A stretch of 64,000 nt of DNA from NCBI GenBank assembly GCA_900635465.1, contig LR134135.1, positions 1,612,001 to 1,676,000 on the forward strand, written 5' to 3'. Below the pieces are notes generated by a model that worked only from the letters and a program-made list of their open reading frames with translations, did no database searches and had not been told where the DNA came from. Within the stretch, counting starts at the first letter, position 1, and each line of letters starts with the position of its first letter. The DNA is from Lelliottia amnigena (GTDB taxonomy: Bacteria; Pseudomonadota; Gammaproteobacteria; Enterobacterales; Enterobacteriaceae). Of this stretch, positions 21,823-34,549 are shown one piece after another. The position numbers and the translations under genes are program-made.

Positions 21823-24800
21823 TTACTCAACAGACTGCGGGCGTGTTGCCGGTGCAGTTGCCTGATGAGTGGCACTGTGACCACCTGCAGCACCTTTACC
21901 GTCGAAATCGAACGCAGGACGCACCCAGTCACTTTGACGTGGCGCTTCTGGCTGATATTCCGGTGCTGGAGCACGCGTCATCGGCGCTGTCGCGTGATGA
22001 TGACCGACAACAGCAGATGCGGCCGGTTGTGGCTTCACTTCAGCAACAGGTTGCTCTGCAACGAGGGCAGGCGCAGGTTGTTCAGCTTCAGCGACAACAT
22101 CTGCCACGACTTCAGCTTCAACTTCAGCCACAACGTCCGCTTTCTCTTCGGCAACAGCAGGCTGTTCCACGACAGTTTCTACAGCCTCTACAGGTTCAGC
22201 GGATTCCGCGATTTGCGCAGCAACAGCCGTATCTTCTTGCGCGATAACCTGAGGTTGAGTATCAACCGGCGCAGCGATCGCTTCCGGGTGCGTGGTTTCT
22301 ACTTCAACCGCTTCAACCTTCTGCGGCTCAGCCACGACGTGTTGCACTTCTTCAACCGCGACAGGCGCAACGTCTGCAGGAGCTGCGACCATTGGCTCAA
22401 CCGTTTCAACTGCAGTCTGCTCTTCAAACTGCTGATCCTGAGGACGTGCAATCGGGTAGCGGATCCACACTTTACCGGAGGCCATTTCTGGTGACATACA
22501 GGCGACCGTCATTGGCATCGGTGACTGGGCTGGGTAACGCTCGTCACGATAGCGACGACGACGCTGACCGCTCACGCGCAGGTGGCGCGGAGAGCGACGG
22601 GAACGACGTGGCATACCATTGTTATCACGCGCTTCCGTATTGTCGTCTTGCTCATGCGTTGGCTCAACGACAGCGGGAAGATCCAGTTTTGCCAGTTGCG
22701 TATTCGGCGTTTCTTCAACCACAGGGACGTTCACAGCGGGAGTTGCCGCTTCAGTCTGTTCAGATTCGAAGCGAACTTTCTGTGACAGCTGACGCTGCTT
22801 ACGACGCGGCATGACCTGGACGCGCTCTTCCTGTTCAGTTTCCTGGACAGCGGGTTCTTCCAGTGTGACGGCTTTAACGTCCTGCTGCGCCTGGCGCTTG
22901 TCGTCATTACGGCGACGGTTACGCTCACGACGTGGCTGCTGCTCATCACGCTGTCTGGTTTTCTCAGACTCATCGCCCGCTGGCTGGCGGATTTCACGAT
23001 CTTCCGCATTTTGCTGCGGTTTTTCGCGACGGTTGCGACGGTTGTCCTCGCGCGCTTCACGACCTTCGTTGTTGTTCTCAGAACGATTATCACGATTGTC
23101 GCGGTTATCACGATTATCGCGGTTGTCACGGCGGTCGTTACGATCGCGGCGGTTGTTCTGACGTTTACGACGGTCCTGCTGCGGACGCTCTTTTTTCTCT
23201 TCTTTCGGAGCAACTTTCGGCTCTTCAGGTTGAGCTTCTTCACCCGCGAACATTTTCTTCAGCGCGCTGAAGATACGACCCAGCAGACCAGGTTCTGAAG
23301 ACGTCACGTTAGCTTCGGTTTCAGATTTCGGCACTGCAGGCTTAGCGGTCGCTGGCTGCTCAGAAGGTGCCGGCGGTGCTTCAGGCATGATGAAGGTAGC
23401 CAATGCTGGCTGCTCAGGGAGTTTACGCTCCGCAGGCTCTTCATCAGAAGGCATTGCCATCTCTTCTTCGTGCAGTTTCGGCAGCAGGTAGCTCAGAGTG
23501 GATGTCTCTTCACCTTTGCGTACGCGCAGCACGGAGTAATGCGGCGTTTGCATCTGATCGTTTGGAACGATGATGCAACGCACACCAGCCTGACGTGATT
23601 CAATGGCACTGACTGCTTCGCGTTTTTCGTTCAGCAGGTAAGAGGCCACAGGAACCGGAACAATCGCGTGAACTTCTTTGGTGTTCTCTTTCAGCGCTTC
23701 TTCTTCAATGAGACGCAGAATGGAGAGTGCAAGTGATTCGTTGTCACGCACGGTACCGGTACCGCTACAGCGCGGGCAGACGTGATGGCTGGATTCACCC
23801 AGAGAAGGACTCAGGCGCTGACGCGACATTTCCAAAAGACCAAAGCGAGAAATATGGCTGATCTGGATACGTGCACGATCCTGACGAACCGCATCACGCA
23901 GACGGTTTTCCACTGCGCGCTGATGGCGTACTGGCGTCATGTCGATGAAGTCGATAACGATCAGGCCGCCGAGGTCGCGCAGACGAAGCTGACGTGCAAT
24001 TTCATCTGCTGCTTCAAGGTTGGTGTTGAACGCGGTTTCTTCGATATCGCCGCCACGAGTTGCGCGTGCGGAGTTGATGTCGATAGCGGTCAGCGCTTCG
24101 GTCGAATCGATAACGATGGAACCGCCAGAAGGAAGACGCACTTCACGCTGGAAGGCGGACTCAATCTGCGATTCGATCTGATAGTGGCTGAACAGCGGGA
24201 TTTCACCGGTGTACAGTTTAATTTTGCTGGTGAAATCTGGACGACCCAGTGCGGCGATGTGCTGGCGAGCCAGCTCAAGCACTTTCGGGTTATCAATCAG
24301 AATTTCGCCGATGTCCTGACGAAGATAGTCACGGAAAGCACGAACGATAACGTTACTTTCCTGGTGAATCAGGAAGGGCGCCGGACGGCTCTCTGCAGCT
24401 TTCTGGATGGCTTCCCAGTGCTTCAGACGGAATCCTAAGTCCCACTGCAACGCTTCGGCAGATTTACCGACACCTGCAGTACGCACAATCAGACCCATGC
24501 CATCAGGCAATTCAAGGCTGGCCAGCGCTTCTTTCAACTCGGTACGGTCATCGCCTTCGATACGGCGAGAGATACCACCCGCACGCGGGTTGTTTGGCAT
24601 CAGTACCAGATAGCTACCCGCCAGGCTGATAAAGGTTGTCAGCGCAGCACCTTTGTTGCCGCGTTCTTCTTTATCAATCTGTACAATCACTTCCTGGCCT
24701 TCGCGCAGCACATCTTTGATGTTCGGACGACCGTGGGAGTTATAGTTGGCAGGGAAATATTCGCGGGCAATTTCTTTCAGAGGAAGGAAACCGTGACGCT

Positions 24801-24987
24801 CAGCGCCGTAATCGACGAAAGCGGCCTCCAGGCTTGGTTCAATGCGGGTGATTTTGCCTTTGTAAATGTTCGCTTTTTTCTGTTCGTGTCCAGGACTTTC
24901 GATATCCAGATCGTACAGGCGCTGCCCATCCACAAGGGCGACACGCAACTCTTCTTGCTGAGTTGCGTTGATTAACATTCTTTTCAT
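21823..24987 (-). CDS. rne: Ribonuclease E
   Basis: Essential endoribonuclease and scaffold of the RNA degradosome, attached to the inner membrane. 1054 residues (E. coli 1061). The N-terminal half (about 1-530) is catalytic: S1 domain from residue 36 ([29 protein letters not shown] split across it), catalytic aspartates in TAIDINSAR and LIVIDFIDM, and the zinc-link CPRC. The C-terminal half is disordered, with Arg-rich RNA-binding stretches (an RDN tandem repeat), the [21 protein letters not shown] segment, the enolase-type region, and the PNPase-binding tail ending TRPQSVE. Known to autoregulate through its 5' leader. Confidence 0.97.
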   Translation of the reverse strand: MKRMLINATQQEELRVALVDGQRLYDLDIESPGHEQKKANIYKGKITRIEPSLEAAFVDYGAERHGFLPLKEIAREYFPANYNSHGRPNIKDVLREGQEVIVQIDKEERGNKGAALTTFISLAGSYLVLMPNNPRAGGISRRIEGDDRTELKEALASLELPDGMGLIVRTAGVGKSAEALQWDLGFRLKHWEAIQKAAESRPAPFLIHQESNVIVRAFRDYLRQDIGEILIDNPKVLELARQHIAALGRPDFTSKIKLYTGEIPLFSHYQIESQIESAFQREVRLPSGGSIVIDSTEALTAIDINSARATRGGDIEETAFNTNLEAADEIARQLRLRDLGGLIVIDFIDMTPVRHQRAVENRLRDAVRQDRARIQISHISRFGLLEMSRQRLSPSLGESSHHVCPRCSGTGTVRDNESLALSILRLIEEEALKENTKEVHAIVPVPVASYLLNEKREAVSAIESRQAGVRCIIVPNDQMQTPHYSVLRVRKGEETSTLSYLLPKLHEEEMAMPSDEEPAERKLPEQPALATFIMPEAPPAPSEQPATAKPAVPKSETEANVTSSEPGLLGRIFSALKKMFAGEEAQPEEPKVAPKEEKKERPQQDRRKRQNNRRDRNDRRDNRDNRDNRDNRDNRSENNNEGREAREDNRRNRREKPQQNAEDREIRQPAGDESEKTRQRDEQQPRRERNRRRNDDKRQAQQDVKAVTLEEPAVQETEQEERVQVMPRRKQRQLSQKVRFESEQTEAATPAVNVPVVEETPNTQLAKLDLPAVVEPTHEQDDNTEARDNNGMPRRSRRSPRHLRVSGQRRRRYRDERYPAQSPMPMTVACMSPEMASGKVWIRYPIARPQDQQFEEQTAVETVEPMVAAPADVAPVAVEEVQHVVAEPQKVEAVEVETTHPEAIAAPVDTQPQVIAQEDTAVAAQIAESAEPVEAVETVVEQPAVAEEKADVVAEVEAEVVADVVAEAEQPAPALVAEQPVAEVKPQPAASAVVGHHHATAPMTRAPAPEYQPEAPRQSDWVRPAFDFDGKGAAGGHSATHQATAPATRPQSVE
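23083..23136. repeat. Nine-base tandem repeat inside rne
   Basis: Six near-identical 9-base units (ACGATTATC, ACGATTGTC, GCGGTTATC and so on) that encode tandem Arg-Asp-Asn on the minus strand in the RNase E linker. Such arrays vary in copy number by slippage without breaking frame. Confidence 0.75.
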
Positions 24988-25380
24988 CGTAACTTACTCA
25001 TTATTCTTACATTGACGACTAAGCTGCGGGCAAGGTGACGCTTTCCGGGGTATGAACCGATGGCCTCGTGACTGTGACGTCGCCAACCTCACGGTTGTCG
25101 CTCGTTTAAGAGGCGCAAAGTGTCGGTTGCCTGTTTTTCATAGGAAATACAGCGCAATTATCAGGGGAACAGCCTGGGAGAACTCTCCAGAGAAGATTCC
25201 ATTTACCGGTAAGTACTGCAACCCGCAGCCCGCTAACTGTCTGAAAGATCAATACGTCTTACGCCATTGCTGCGTGGATGATCGGTCAGACAAAATTGGT
25301 CATTCCGTCGTTATCCTTACAAAACCCAGATTTAACACGGAAAACGACTTCATTATTCCATTGCTAACCCAGTTATAGCA
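24988..25380 (-). promoter_or_regulatory. Long 5' leader and promoter region of rne
   Basis: 568 bases lie between rne and rluC. In E. coli rne has a 361-base leader whose stem-loops let RNase E bind and destroy its own message; the 390 bases upstream of rne here have the right place and length. I did not verify individual hairpins. The remaining AT-rich part to 25555 should hold divergent rluC promoter elements. Confidence 0.6.
25052..25378 (+). CDS. Doubtful ORF antisense to the rne leader (yceQ position)
   Basis: An open frame of 108 codons opposite the rne leader. E. coli has an annotated hypothetical gene, yceQ, of about this length between rne and rluC, so this may be its counterpart. 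Composition is rich in Arg, Cys and His with no recognisable domain, and its conservation could simply come from the RNA structure of the rne leader. No clear ribosome-binding site. I regard real translation as unlikely. Confidence 0.25.
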   Translation: MNRWPRDCDVANLTVVARLRGAKCRLPVFHRKYSAIIRGTAWENSPEKIPFTGKYCNPQPANCLKDQYVLRHCCVDDRSDKIGHSVVILTKPRFNTENDFIIPLLTQL

Positions 25381-25555
25381 AGATGACTTTTACCAATTAT
25401 CACCCGGTTACTCACAGTTTCTTCACTTCAAAGTGATGATTGGTTTAATAACCACCAAATCGATTGCGTCGAGAGAGAGCAGGCTGATTAAAAGTAAATA
25501 TAAGCATATAAAAATGAGTGGCGCTAATGCCTGACGATATTTAGAATCGCCAACC

Positions 25556-26504
25556 ATGAAAACAGAGACTCCATCCGTAAAAATGGTTGCTATCGCTGAT
25601 GACGAAGCGGGGGCAACGAATCGATAACTTTTTACGCACCCAGTTGAAAGGTGTGCCAAAGAGTATGATTTATCGCATCCTGCGCAAAGGCGAGGTGCGA
25701 GTGAACAAAAAACGCGTCAAGCCTGAGTACAAACTGGAAGCGGGTGATGAAGTGCGTATCCCGCCAGTGCGTGTCGCAGAACGCGAAGAAGAAGCGGTAT
25801 CGCCGCATCTCAATAAAGTGGCGGCGCTAACCAACGCCATTTTATATGAAGACGATCATATCCTGGTGCTGAACAAACCTTCGGGTACCGCGGTACACGG
25901 CGGGAGCGGATTAAGCTTTGGCGTTATCGAAGGGTTGCGTGCGTTACGACCGGAAGCCCGTTTCCTGGAACTGGTCCATCGTCTTGACCGCGACACGTCT
26001 GGCGTGTTGCTGGTGGCGAAAAAACGTTCCGCATTACGTTCGTTGCATGAGCAACTGCGTGAGAAAGGGATGCAGAAAGATTACCTGGCGCTGGTGCGTG
26101 GCCAATGGCAATCCCATGTCAAAGTGGTGCAAGCGCCGCTGTTGAAAAATATTTTGCAGAGCGGGGAGCGTATCGTTCGCGTCAACAGCGAAGGCAAACC
26201 CTCTGAAACACGTTTTAAAGTCGAAGAGCGTTACGAATTTTGCACCCTGGTAAGATGCAGCCCTGTCACAGGACGTACGCACCAGATTCGCGTCCATACT
26301 CTTCATGCCGGTCATCCGATCGCATTTGACGATCGCTATGGCGATCGCGAATTTGATAAACAGCTGGCGGGCACCGGATTATCGCGTTTGTTCTTGCATG
26401 CCGCTGCGTTGAAGTTCACCCATCCTGGGACGGGCGCAGAGATGCGAGTCGAAGCGCCGCTGGACAATCAGCTCAAGCGTTGTCTGAAAATTCTTCGCGG
26501 GTAA
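25556..26504 (+). CDS. rluC: 23S rRNA pseudouridine synthase RluC, frameshift near start
   Basis: Makes pseudouridine 955, 2504 and 2580 in 23S rRNA. The ATG at 25556 begins MKTETPSVKMVAIADDEAG, matching E. coli, then the frame is lost at a five-G run (25609-25613); with four G it continues GQRIDNFLRTQLKGVPKSMI and gives 315 residues (E. coli 319). N-terminal S4 RNA-binding domain (about 18-75), catalytic aspartate in HRLDRDTSG, and GRTHQIRVH near 225. Read uncorrected, a start inside the gene at 25587 would produce a false N-terminus. Confidence 0.93.
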
Positions 26505-26518
26505 CCGCATGCAGGTGA

Positions 26519-26550
26519 CGCTGCGCTGATCTTAAAACAACAGCGCAGCG
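26519..26550. terminator. Hairpin between convergent rluC and yceF
   Basis: Perfect 10-bp stem CGCTGCGCTG/CAGCGCAGCG with a 12-base AT-rich loop. No T tract, so terminator activity is plausible but unproven. Confidence 0.5.
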
Positions 26551-26561
26551 CCCCCCGCTAA

Positions 26562-27146
26562 TCACGCCATCAATGGATTAGCGTTCTCACGGCGCAGCAT
26601 CTGACAAAGTGCAATCAGCGGTAAGCCAACCAACGTATTCGGATCGCGGCCATCCAGCTTCTCAAACAATGCAATCCCCAAGCCTTCGCTTTTGAAACTT
26701 CCCGCGCAATTCAACGGGCGCTCTCTGCGGACATAATCCTCAATCTCTTGTTCGCTCAGATGGCGGAAATGCACATCGAAGGGTTCGCATTCTGTTTGCA
26801 GATGACCGGTGGCAGAGTTGTAGAGTGCCAGGCCTGTGTAAAAGGTGACAATAGATCCGCGCGCTTTCATTAATTGCTGGCGCGCGTTCTCTTCGGTGTG
26901 GGGTTTCCCGGTAATTTCACCGTCCAATACGCAAACTTGATCTGAACCTATAATCAGATGATTAGGAAAGTGATTGGCGAGACTTTGCGCTTTTTCCTGC
27001 GCCAGGCGCACAACCAAATGGCGTGGCGATTCAGCAGGTTGTGGTGTTTCATCAGCGATGGGCGCCGCACACTCGAAGGGAACACCCAGCTTTTCGAGCA
27101 GCGCGCGTCGGTACGGAGAAGTGGAAGCAAGCACGAGTTTCGGCAT
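26562..27146 (-). CDS. yceF: Maf-type 7-methyl-GTP pyrophosphatase YceF
   Basis: House-cleaning nucleotide pyrophosphatase of the Maf family (YceF subgroup, m7GTP in E. coli), 194 residues. Seen: N-terminal [20 protein letters not shown] with the family SxxR motif, the general-base aspartate in IIGSDQVC near residue 69, and the [12 protein letters not shown] motif. Convergent with rluC and divergent from yceD. Confidence 0.94.
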   Translation of the reverse strand: MPKLVLASTSPYRRALLEKLGVPFECAAPIADETPQPAESPRHLVVRLAQEKAQSLANHFPNHLIIGSDQVCVLDGEITGKPHTEENARQQLMKARGSIVTFYTGLALYNSATGHLQTECEPFDVHFRHLSEQEIEDYVRRERPLNCAGSFKSEGLGIALFEKLDGRDPNTLVGLPLIALCQMLRRENANPLMA

Positions 27147-27274
27147 ATTTTTTTCACCAGATATAGCGTATCGATGCCAGCCATTTTAAACTACAGGCCG
27201 CAATGTGTGCGAATAATTGGCAAAAGGCAGCTGTGGTTGCCTTTTTCTTTGACTCTATGACGTTACAAAGTTAA

Positions 27275-27808
<534 letters not shown>

Positions 27809-27812
27809 TTAA

Positions 27813-27997
<185 letters not shown>

Positions 27998-27998
<1 letters not shown>

Positions 27999-28052
27999 TC
28001 ACGCGCAAGCGTGATGAAGCTTAGTGAGGATTTCCCCAGGAAACTGGGGAAA
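27998..28052 (+). other. Two hairpins between rpmF and plsX
   Basis: ATCACGC/GCGTGAT with GCAA loop (27998-28015) and TTTCCCCAG/CTGGGGAAA with GAAA loop (28031-28052), both perfect and both capped by a GNRA tetraloop. No T tract follows, so they may be processing or stability elements, not a terminator. Confidence 0.6.
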
Positions 28053-28077
28053 CGCCAAACCGGGCAGCGATGATACC

Positions 28078-29112
28078 TTGACACGTCTAACCCTGGCGTT
28101 AGATGTCATGGGAGGAGATTTTGGGCCTTCCGTGACAGTGCCTGCAGCATTGCAGGCACTGAACTCTAATTCTCAACTCACACTTCTTTTAGTCGGTAAT
28201 CCCGACACAATCACGCCATTACTTGCAAAAGCTGACTTTGAACAACGTTCACGTCTGCAGATTATTCCTGCGCAGTCAGTTATTGCCAGTGATGCCCGGC
28301 CATCGCATGCGATCCGCAACAGTCGCGGAACGTCAATGCGCATTGCGCTGGAACTGGTAAAAGAAGGGCGGGCAGAAGCCTGCGTTAGCGCGGGTAACAC
28401 CGGTGCGCTAATGGGGCTGGCGAAATTAATGCTCAAGCCCATTCAGGGGATTGAGCGTCCTGCGTTGGTGACGGTATTGCCGCATCAACAAAAGGGCAAA
28501 ACGGTGGTGCTCGATCTGGGGGCCAACGTCGATTGTGATAGTACAATGCTGGCCCAGTTTGCCATCATGGGGTCGGTATTAGCTGAAGAAGTTGTGGGGA
28601 TTTCAAATCCCCGGGTTGCGTTGCTAAACATCGGTGAAGAAGAGACAAAAGGCCTGGATAGCATTCGTGAAGCCGCAGAATTGCTAAAATCCGCGCCCTC
28701 AATTAACTATATTGGCTATCTTGAAGCTAATGAATTATTGACCGGTAAGACTGATGTTCTGGTGTGTGATGGATTTACTGGCAACGTGACGTTAAAAACG
28801 ATGGAAGGGGTCGTGAGAATGTTCCTTTCTCTGCTCAAATCGCAGGGGGATGGGAAAAAAACGGCCTGGTGGCTGATTTTATTGAAGCGTTGGTTACAAA
28901 AGAGCCTGACGCGGCGATTCAGTCACCTCAACCCCGACCAGTATAATGGCGCCTGTCTGTTAGGATTGCGCGGCACGGTGATTAAGAGTCATGGTGCGGC
29001 CAATCAGCGAGCGTTTACCGTCGCCATTGAACAGGCAGTGCAGGCGGTGCAGCGACAAGTCCCACAGCGGATTGCCGCTCGCCTGGAATCTGTATTAGCA
29101 AAAAGTGACTGA
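28078..29112 (+). CDS. plsX: Phosphate acyltransferase PlsX
   Basis: Converts acyl-ACP to acyl-phosphate for phospholipid synthesis; peripheral membrane protein. The start is TTG at 28078 ([19 protein letters not shown] follows), as in E. coli; an upstream ATG at 28024 lies in the hairpin region. 344 residues against 356 in E. coli: the C-terminus stops at ESVLAKSD, shorter by about a dozen residues, which varies among enterics. [12 protein letters not shown] and [11 protein letters not shown] are conserved family blocks. Confidence 0.94.
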   Translation: MTRLTLALDVMGGDFGPSVTVPAALQALNSNSQLTLLLVGNPDTITPLLAKADFEQRSRLQIIPAQSVIASDARPSHAIRNSRGTSMRIALELVKEGRAEACVSAGNTGALMGLAKLMLKPIQGIERPALVTVLPHQQKGKTVVLDLGANVDCDSTMLAQFAIMGSVLAEEVVGISNPRVALLNIGEEETKGLDSIREAAELLKSAPSINYIGYLEANELLTGKTDVLVCDGFTGNVTLKTMEGVVRMFLSLLKSQGDGKKTAWWLILLKRWLQKSLTRRFSHLNPDQYNGACLLGLRGTVIKSHGAANQRAFTVAIEQAVQAVQRQVPQRIAARLESVLAKSD

Positions 29113-29118
29113 GCGTAC

Positions 29119-30072
29119 ATGTATACGAAGATTTTAGGTACCGGCAGTTTTCTGCCCAAACAAGTGCGAACTAACGCCGATCTGGAAAAAATGGTCGATA
29201 CCTCTGACGAGTGGATTGTCACACGCACAGGTATCCGTGAGCGCCGTATCGCCGCGCCTGATGAAACAGTTTCCACCATGGGCTATGAAGCAGGCCTCCG
29301 CGCGCTGGAAATGGCCGGTGTGGATAAAGATGAGATCGGTTTGATCATTGTCGCGACCACCTCTTCGACTCACGCGTTCCCGAGCGCAGCGTGCCAGATT
29401 CAGGGCATGATGGGTATTAAGGGTTGTCCTGCGTTTGACGTTGCTGCCGCGTGTGCTGGTTTCACTTATGCGCTTAGCATTGCCGATCAGTATGTAAAAT
29501 CGGGCGCAGTAAAATATGCGTTAGTGATTGGCGCAGATGTGCTGGCGCGAACCTGCAACCCAGAAGATCGTGGCACGATTATTATTTTTGGCGATGGCGC
29601 GGGCGCTGTCCTGCTGGGTCAGTCAGAAGAGCAGGGTATTATCTCGACGCATTTACACGCTGACGGCAGTTATGGTGAGCTGCTGACGCTCCCTAACGCG
29701 GATCGTGTTAACCCGGACAATTCGATCTTCCTGACGATGGCAGGAAATGAAGTGTTTAAGGTTGCCGTGACGGAATTGGCTCATATCGTCGATGAAACGC
29801 TGTCCGAGAACAATCTTGAACGTTCAGCGCTCGACTGGCTGGTTCCGCATCAGGCTAACCTGCGTATTATTAGTGCCACGGCGAAAAAGCTGGGCATGTC
29901 GATGGATAATGTTGTTGTGACGCTCGATCGCCATGGCAATACCTCTGCGGCGTCCGTACCCTGCGCATTTGACGAAGCGGTACGCGATGGACGAATTAAA
30001 CGAGGCCAACTGGTCTTGCTTGAAGCCTTTGGTGGCGGTTTCACCTGGGGCTCCGCGCTGGTTCGTTTCTAA
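29119..30072 (+). CDS. fabH: 3-oxoacyl-ACP synthase III
   Basis: Starts type II fatty-acid synthesis by condensing acetyl-CoA with malonyl-ACP. 317 residues, E. coli length, with the full catalytic triad: Cys112 (AACAGFTYA), His244 (LVPHQAN) and Asn274 (RHGNTSAAS). Lies 6 bases after plsX and 13 before fabD. Confidence 0.98.
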   Translation: MYTKILGTGSFLPKQVRTNADLEKMVDTSDEWIVTRTGIRERRIAAPDETVSTMGYEAGLRALEMAGVDKDEIGLIIVATTSSTHAFPSAACQIQGMMGIKGCPAFDVAAACAGFTYALSIADQYVKSGAVKYALVIGADVLARTCNPEDRGTIIIFGDGAGAVLLGQSEEQGIISTHLHADGSYGELLTLPNADRVNPDNSIFLTMAGNEVFKVAVTELAHIVDETLSENNLERSALDWLVPHQANLRIISATAKKLGMSMDNVVVTLDRHGNTSAASVPCAFDEAVRDGRIKRGQLVLLEAFGGGFTWGSALVRF

Positions 30073-30085
30073 TTAAGGATTAAAA

Positions 30086-31015
30086 ATGACGCAATTTGCT
30101 TTTGTGTTCCCGGGCCAAGGGTCTCAGGCAGTTGGGATGTTGTCTGATTTAGCGGCAAACAACCCTATTATCGAAGAGACTTTCCGTGAAGCTTCTGATG
30201 CTCTGGGTTATGATCTTTGGGCGTTGACTCAGCAGGGGCCAGCAGAAGAGCTGAATAAGACCTGGCAAACCCAGCCTGCGTTACTGACGGCATCAGTGGC
30301 GTTATGGCGTGTATGGCAGCAGCAGGGCGGCAAAACCCCAGCGCTGTTGGCGGGTCACAGCCTGGGTGAATACTCTGCGCTGGTTTGTGCGGGCGTGATT
30401 GCTTTTGCTGATGCCGTACGCCTGGTAGAAATGCGTGGCAAATTCATGCAGGAAGCGGTGCCAGAAGGCACCGGTGCGATGTCTGCAATCATCGGGCTAG
30501 ATGACGCTTCTATTGCCAAAGCCTGTGAAGAATCAGCAGAAGGTCAGGTTGTTTCACCGGTGAACTTTAACTCGCCGGGCCAGGTGGTTATTGCCGGGAA
30601 CAAAGAAGCCGTTGAACGCGCAGGCGCCGCCTGTAAAGCTGCGGGCGCGAAGCGTGCGCTGCCACTGCCTGTCAGCGTTCCGTCTCACTGCGCGCTGATG
30701 AAACCGGCTGCTGTTAAGCTGGCGGCAGAACTCGAAAAAATTACGTTTAACGCACCCGCTGTGCCTGTCGTGAACAATGTTGATGTGAAATGCGAAACGG
30801 CGCCGGAAGCGATTCGCGATGCGCTTGTTCGCCAGCTTTATAGCCCGGTGCAGTGGACCAAAACCGTTGAGTTTATGGCCTCGCAGGGCGTTGAGCATCT
30901 TTTTGAAGCCGGTCCGGGAAAAGTCCTGACCGGTCTGACAAAACGTATTGTTGATACCATGACTGCATCGGCTATTAACGAGCCGGAAGCCCTGTCAGCG
31001 GCACTCTCGCAATAA
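30086..31015 (+). CDS. fabD: Malonyl-CoA:ACP transacylase
   Basis: Loads malonate onto ACP for chain extension. 309 residues; GQGSQ at 11-15, nucleophile Ser92 in GHSLGEYSAL, and conserved His201-type residue in VSVPSHCALM. Preceded by AAGGATTAAAA; in the fabHDG block. Confidence 0.98.
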   Translation: MTQFAFVFPGQGSQAVGMLSDLAANNPIIEETFREASDALGYDLWALTQQGPAEELNKTWQTQPALLTASVALWRVWQQQGGKTPALLAGHSLGEYSALVCAGVIAFADAVRLVEMRGKFMQEAVPEGTGAMSAIIGLDDASIAKACEESAEGQVVSPVNFNSPGQVVIAGNKEAVERAGAACKAAGAKRALPLPVSVPSHCALMKPAAVKLAAELEKITFNAPAVPVVNNVDVKCETAPEAIRDALVRQLYSPVQWTKTVEFMASQGVEHLFEAGPGKVLTGLTKRIVDTMTASAINEPEALSAALSQ

Positions 31016-31027
31016 AAGAGGAATACC

Positions 31028-31762
31028 ATGAGTTTTGAAGGAAAAATCGCGCTGGTAACGGGCGCAAGCCGCGGTATCGGACGTGCAATCGCTGAAACAC
31101 TTGTCGCGCGTGGCGCGAAAGTCATTGGTACAGCTACCAGTGAAAATGGCGCTCAAGCCATCAGCGAATACTTAGGTGCAAATGGTAAAGGCCTGGTACT
31201 GAATGTGACCGATCCTGCATCTATCGAATCTGTTCTTGGAAATATTCGCGCAGAGTTTGGCGAAGTTGATATTCTGGTAAATAATGCCGGTATCACTCGT
31301 GACAACCTCCTGATGCGAATGAAAGATGATGAGTGGGACGATATTATCGAAACCAACCTGTCATCAGTATTCCGTCTGTCAAAAGCGGTAATGCGCGCTA
31401 TGATGAAAAAGCGTTATGGTCGCATTATCACTATTGGTTCTGTGGTCGGTACCATGGGAAATGCTGGTCAGGCCAACTACGCTGCGGCGAAAGCGGGTCT
31501 GATTGGTTTCAGTAAGTCGCTGGCGCGTGAAATTGCGTCTCGCGGCATTACTGTTAACGTTGTTGCTCCGGGCTTTATTGAAACGGACATGACGCGTGCG
31601 CTGACTGATGATCAGCGTGCGGGTACACTGGCGGCAGTTCCTGCGGGGCGTTTAGGCTCCCCAAATGAAATCGCCAGTGCGGTGGCATTTTTAGCCTCTG
31701 ACGAAGCGGGTTACATCACTGGTGAAACCCTCCACGTCAACGGCGGGATGTACATGGTTTAA
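31028..31762 (+). CDS. fabG: 3-oxoacyl-ACP reductase
   Basis: NADPH-dependent short-chain reductase of the elongation cycle, 244 residues. Rossmann motif TGASRGIGRAIAE (11-23), NNAG near 85, catalytic Ser138, Tyr151 and Lys155 (YAAAK). 12 bases after fabD. Confidence 0.98.
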   Translation: MSFEGKIALVTGASRGIGRAIAETLVARGAKVIGTATSENGAQAISEYLGANGKGLVLNVTDPASIESVLGNIRAEFGEVDILVNNAGITRDNLLMRMKDDEWDDIIETNLSSVFRLSKAVMRAMMKKRYGRIITIGSVVGTMGNAGQANYAAAKAGLIGFSKSLAREIASRGITVNVVAPGFIETDMTRALTDDQRAGTLAAVPAGRLGSPNEIASAVAFLASDEAGYITGETLHVNGGMYMV

Positions 31763-31779
31763 CCACGAATTACACAAAA

Positions 31780-31883
31780 TCATTCAGGTTGGATCAAGGC
31801 GGCATGGCCGGGAAGACCAGGCGCATAGATTACTCTGTGACCGGGATCTGAGGGCGCTACCAACAAAGAAGCGGCCTGAATGA
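31780..31883. repeat. 104-base segment with inverted 9-base ends, fabG-acpP gap
   Basis: TCATTCAGG (31780-31788) and CCTGAATGA (31875-31883) are perfect inverted copies flanking a GC-richer body in an otherwise AT-rich intergenic region. The 277-base gap otherwise holds the acpP promoter. I do not recognise the element; it could also be an RNA stem. Confidence 0.4.
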
Positions 31884-31966
31884 AGAAGTGTAGAAAAAAA
31901 TTTGCGTTATTAGGGCGAAAGGCCGCAAAATAACGTAAAATCGTGGTGAGACTTGCCGGGATTTAG

Positions 31967-31994
31967 TTGCAAATTTTTCAACATTTTATACACT
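31967..31994 (+). promoter_or_regulatory. Candidate acpP promoter
   Basis: TTGCAA, 16 bases, TACACT, about 45 bases before the acpP start. acpP is among the most highly expressed E. coli genes and has its own promoter in the fabG-acpP gap. Confidence 0.4.
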
Positions 31995-32039
31995 ACGAAA
32001 ACCATCGCGAAAGCGAGTTTTGATAGGAAATTTAAGAGT

Positions 32040-32276
32040 ATGAGCACTATCGAAGAACGCGTTAAGAAAATTATCGGCGAGCAGCTGGGCGTTAAGCAGG
32101 AAGAAGTTGTGAACTCCGCTTCCTTTGTTGAAGACCTGGGCGCAGATTCTCTTGACACCGTTGAGCTGGTAATGGCTCTGGAAGAAGAGTTTGATACTGA
32201 GATTCCGGACGAAGAAGCTGAGAAAATCACCACCGTTCAGGCTGCCATTGATTACATCAACGGTCACCAGGCGTAA
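32040..32276 (+). CDS. acpP: Acyl carrier protein
   Basis: 78-residue acidic carrier that holds growing acyl chains on 4'-phosphopantetheine attached to Ser37 (Met counted) in the DSL motif ([18 protein letters not shown]). Identical to E. coli over most of its length. The ATG at 32040 is set by homology; the frame is open upstream but lacks initiation signals. Codon choice is that of a highly expressed gene. Confidence 0.98.
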   Translation: MSTIEERVKKIIGEQLGVKQEEVVNSASFVEDLGADSLDTVELVMALEEEFDTEIPDEEAEKITTVQAAIDYINGHQA

Positions 32277-32287
32277 GTGAACATCTC

Positions 32288-32320
32288 CAGGCGGTCATTC
32301 GACCGCCTGAGTTTTATCTT
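32288..32320 (+). terminator. acpP terminator or attenuator
   Basis: Perfect stem CAGGCGGTC/GACCGCCTG with ATTC loop, followed by AGTTTTATCTTTTT. Probably reduces transcription into fabF. Confidence 0.75.
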
Positions 32321-32329
32321 TTTCATTAA

Positions 32330-33610
<1,281 letters not shown>

Positions 33611-33636
33611 AGCCCGCTGCCAGATTGCGTTAAATG

Positions 33637-33663
33637 AAAAGGTCCGCTTGTCGGGCCTTTTTT
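33637..33663 (+). terminator. Terminator of fabF
   Basis: AAGGTCCG/CGGGCCTT stem (one G-T pair) followed by T residues, 27 bases beyond the stop. Confidence 0.75.
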
Positions 33664-33733
33664 ATTCCGTTTTTTCCCCTTGTTCTGCATTATTCGTCCT
33701 GCCAAACTATTTGGCCATGCAAAAGGAGCGACC

Positions 33734-34549
33734 ATGTTCTTCATTAATGGCCACATGCAGGATTCTCTTCCCGCAAACGACAGGGCGATCCAGTTTGGCG
33801 ATGGCTGTTTCACGACAGCGCGCATCGTCAACAGTGAGGTGTGTTTTCTTGCCGCGCATCTCCAGCGTTTGCAGAGTGCATGCGAAAGACTGCTCATCCC
33901 CTTCGAACAGTGGCCCGAGCTCCAGCGCGAAATGCGTGAAATGGCTCTGGGAAATGAGCAGGGTGTTTTGAAAGTGATCATTAGCCGTGGCAGCGGGGGA
34001 CGTGGATACAGCGCGGCCAGCTGTCATCAGCCGACGCGTATTCTCTCTGTTTCTGATTATCCCGCACATTATGACGCCTGGCGCCGTGAAGGCATCACCT
34101 TAGAATTGAGTCCCGTTCGACTCGGCCGTAATCCCATGCTGGCGGGAATCAAACATCTCAATCGGCTTGAACAGGTCTTAATCCGTACTCATCTTGAACA
34201 GTCAGGGGCAGATGAAGCTCTGGTTCTTGACAGTGAAGGGTTCATTACGGAATGCTGTGCGGCCAATTTACTCTGGCGTAAAGGGAATGAGGTGTTGACG
34301 CCGAAAGTCGATCAGGCTGGCGTCAATGGCATCATGCGGCAGTATTGTTTGCAACAACTGGCACAAGCTGGCTTTCGCGTTGTCGAAATTAACGCAGGCG
34401 AAGACGCACTTTTGGCTGCCGATGAGGTGGTCATTTGCAATGCGTTGATGCCGGTCGTACCCGTTCGCAGTTACGGTGAACGCTGCTGGTCGTCGCGTGA
34501 GTTGTACTCGTTCTTAGCCCCACTGTGTGAGCAAGTGAAATCGTCATGA
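33734..34549 (+). CDS. pabC: 4-amino-4-deoxychorismate lyase
   Basis: PLP enzyme giving p-aminobenzoate and pyruvate for folate synthesis, 271 residues (E. coli 269). ATG at 33734 follows AAAAGGAGCGACC and starts [20 protein letters not shown]. Class IV aminotransferase marks: [10 protein letters not shown], the PLP-lysine in [11 protein letters not shown], and [14 protein letters not shown]. Stop overlaps the mltG start (ATGA). Confidence 0.95.
   Translation: MFFINGHMQDSLPANDRAIQFGDGCFTTARIVNSEVCFLAAHLQRLQSACERLLIPFEQWPELQREMREMALGNEQGVLKVIISRGSGGRGYSAASCHQPTRILSVSDYPAHYDAWRREGITLELSPVRLGRNPMLAGIKHLNRLEQVLIRTHLEQSGADEALVLDSEGFITECCAANLLWRKGNEVLTPKVDQAGVNGIMRQYCLQQLAQAGFRVVEINAGEDALLAADEVVICNALMPVVPVRSYGERCWSSRELYSFLAPLCEQVKSS

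Noticed and set aside
22731..23298. Several overlapping frames of repetitive Arg/Val/Thr-rich protein within rne
   Set aside because: They arise from the low-complexity, repeat-rich rne linker read in other frames.
25423..25659. 78-codon minus-strand frame across the rluC start
   Set aside because: It is antisense to the rluC N-terminus, with no ribosome-binding site and no recognisable domain.
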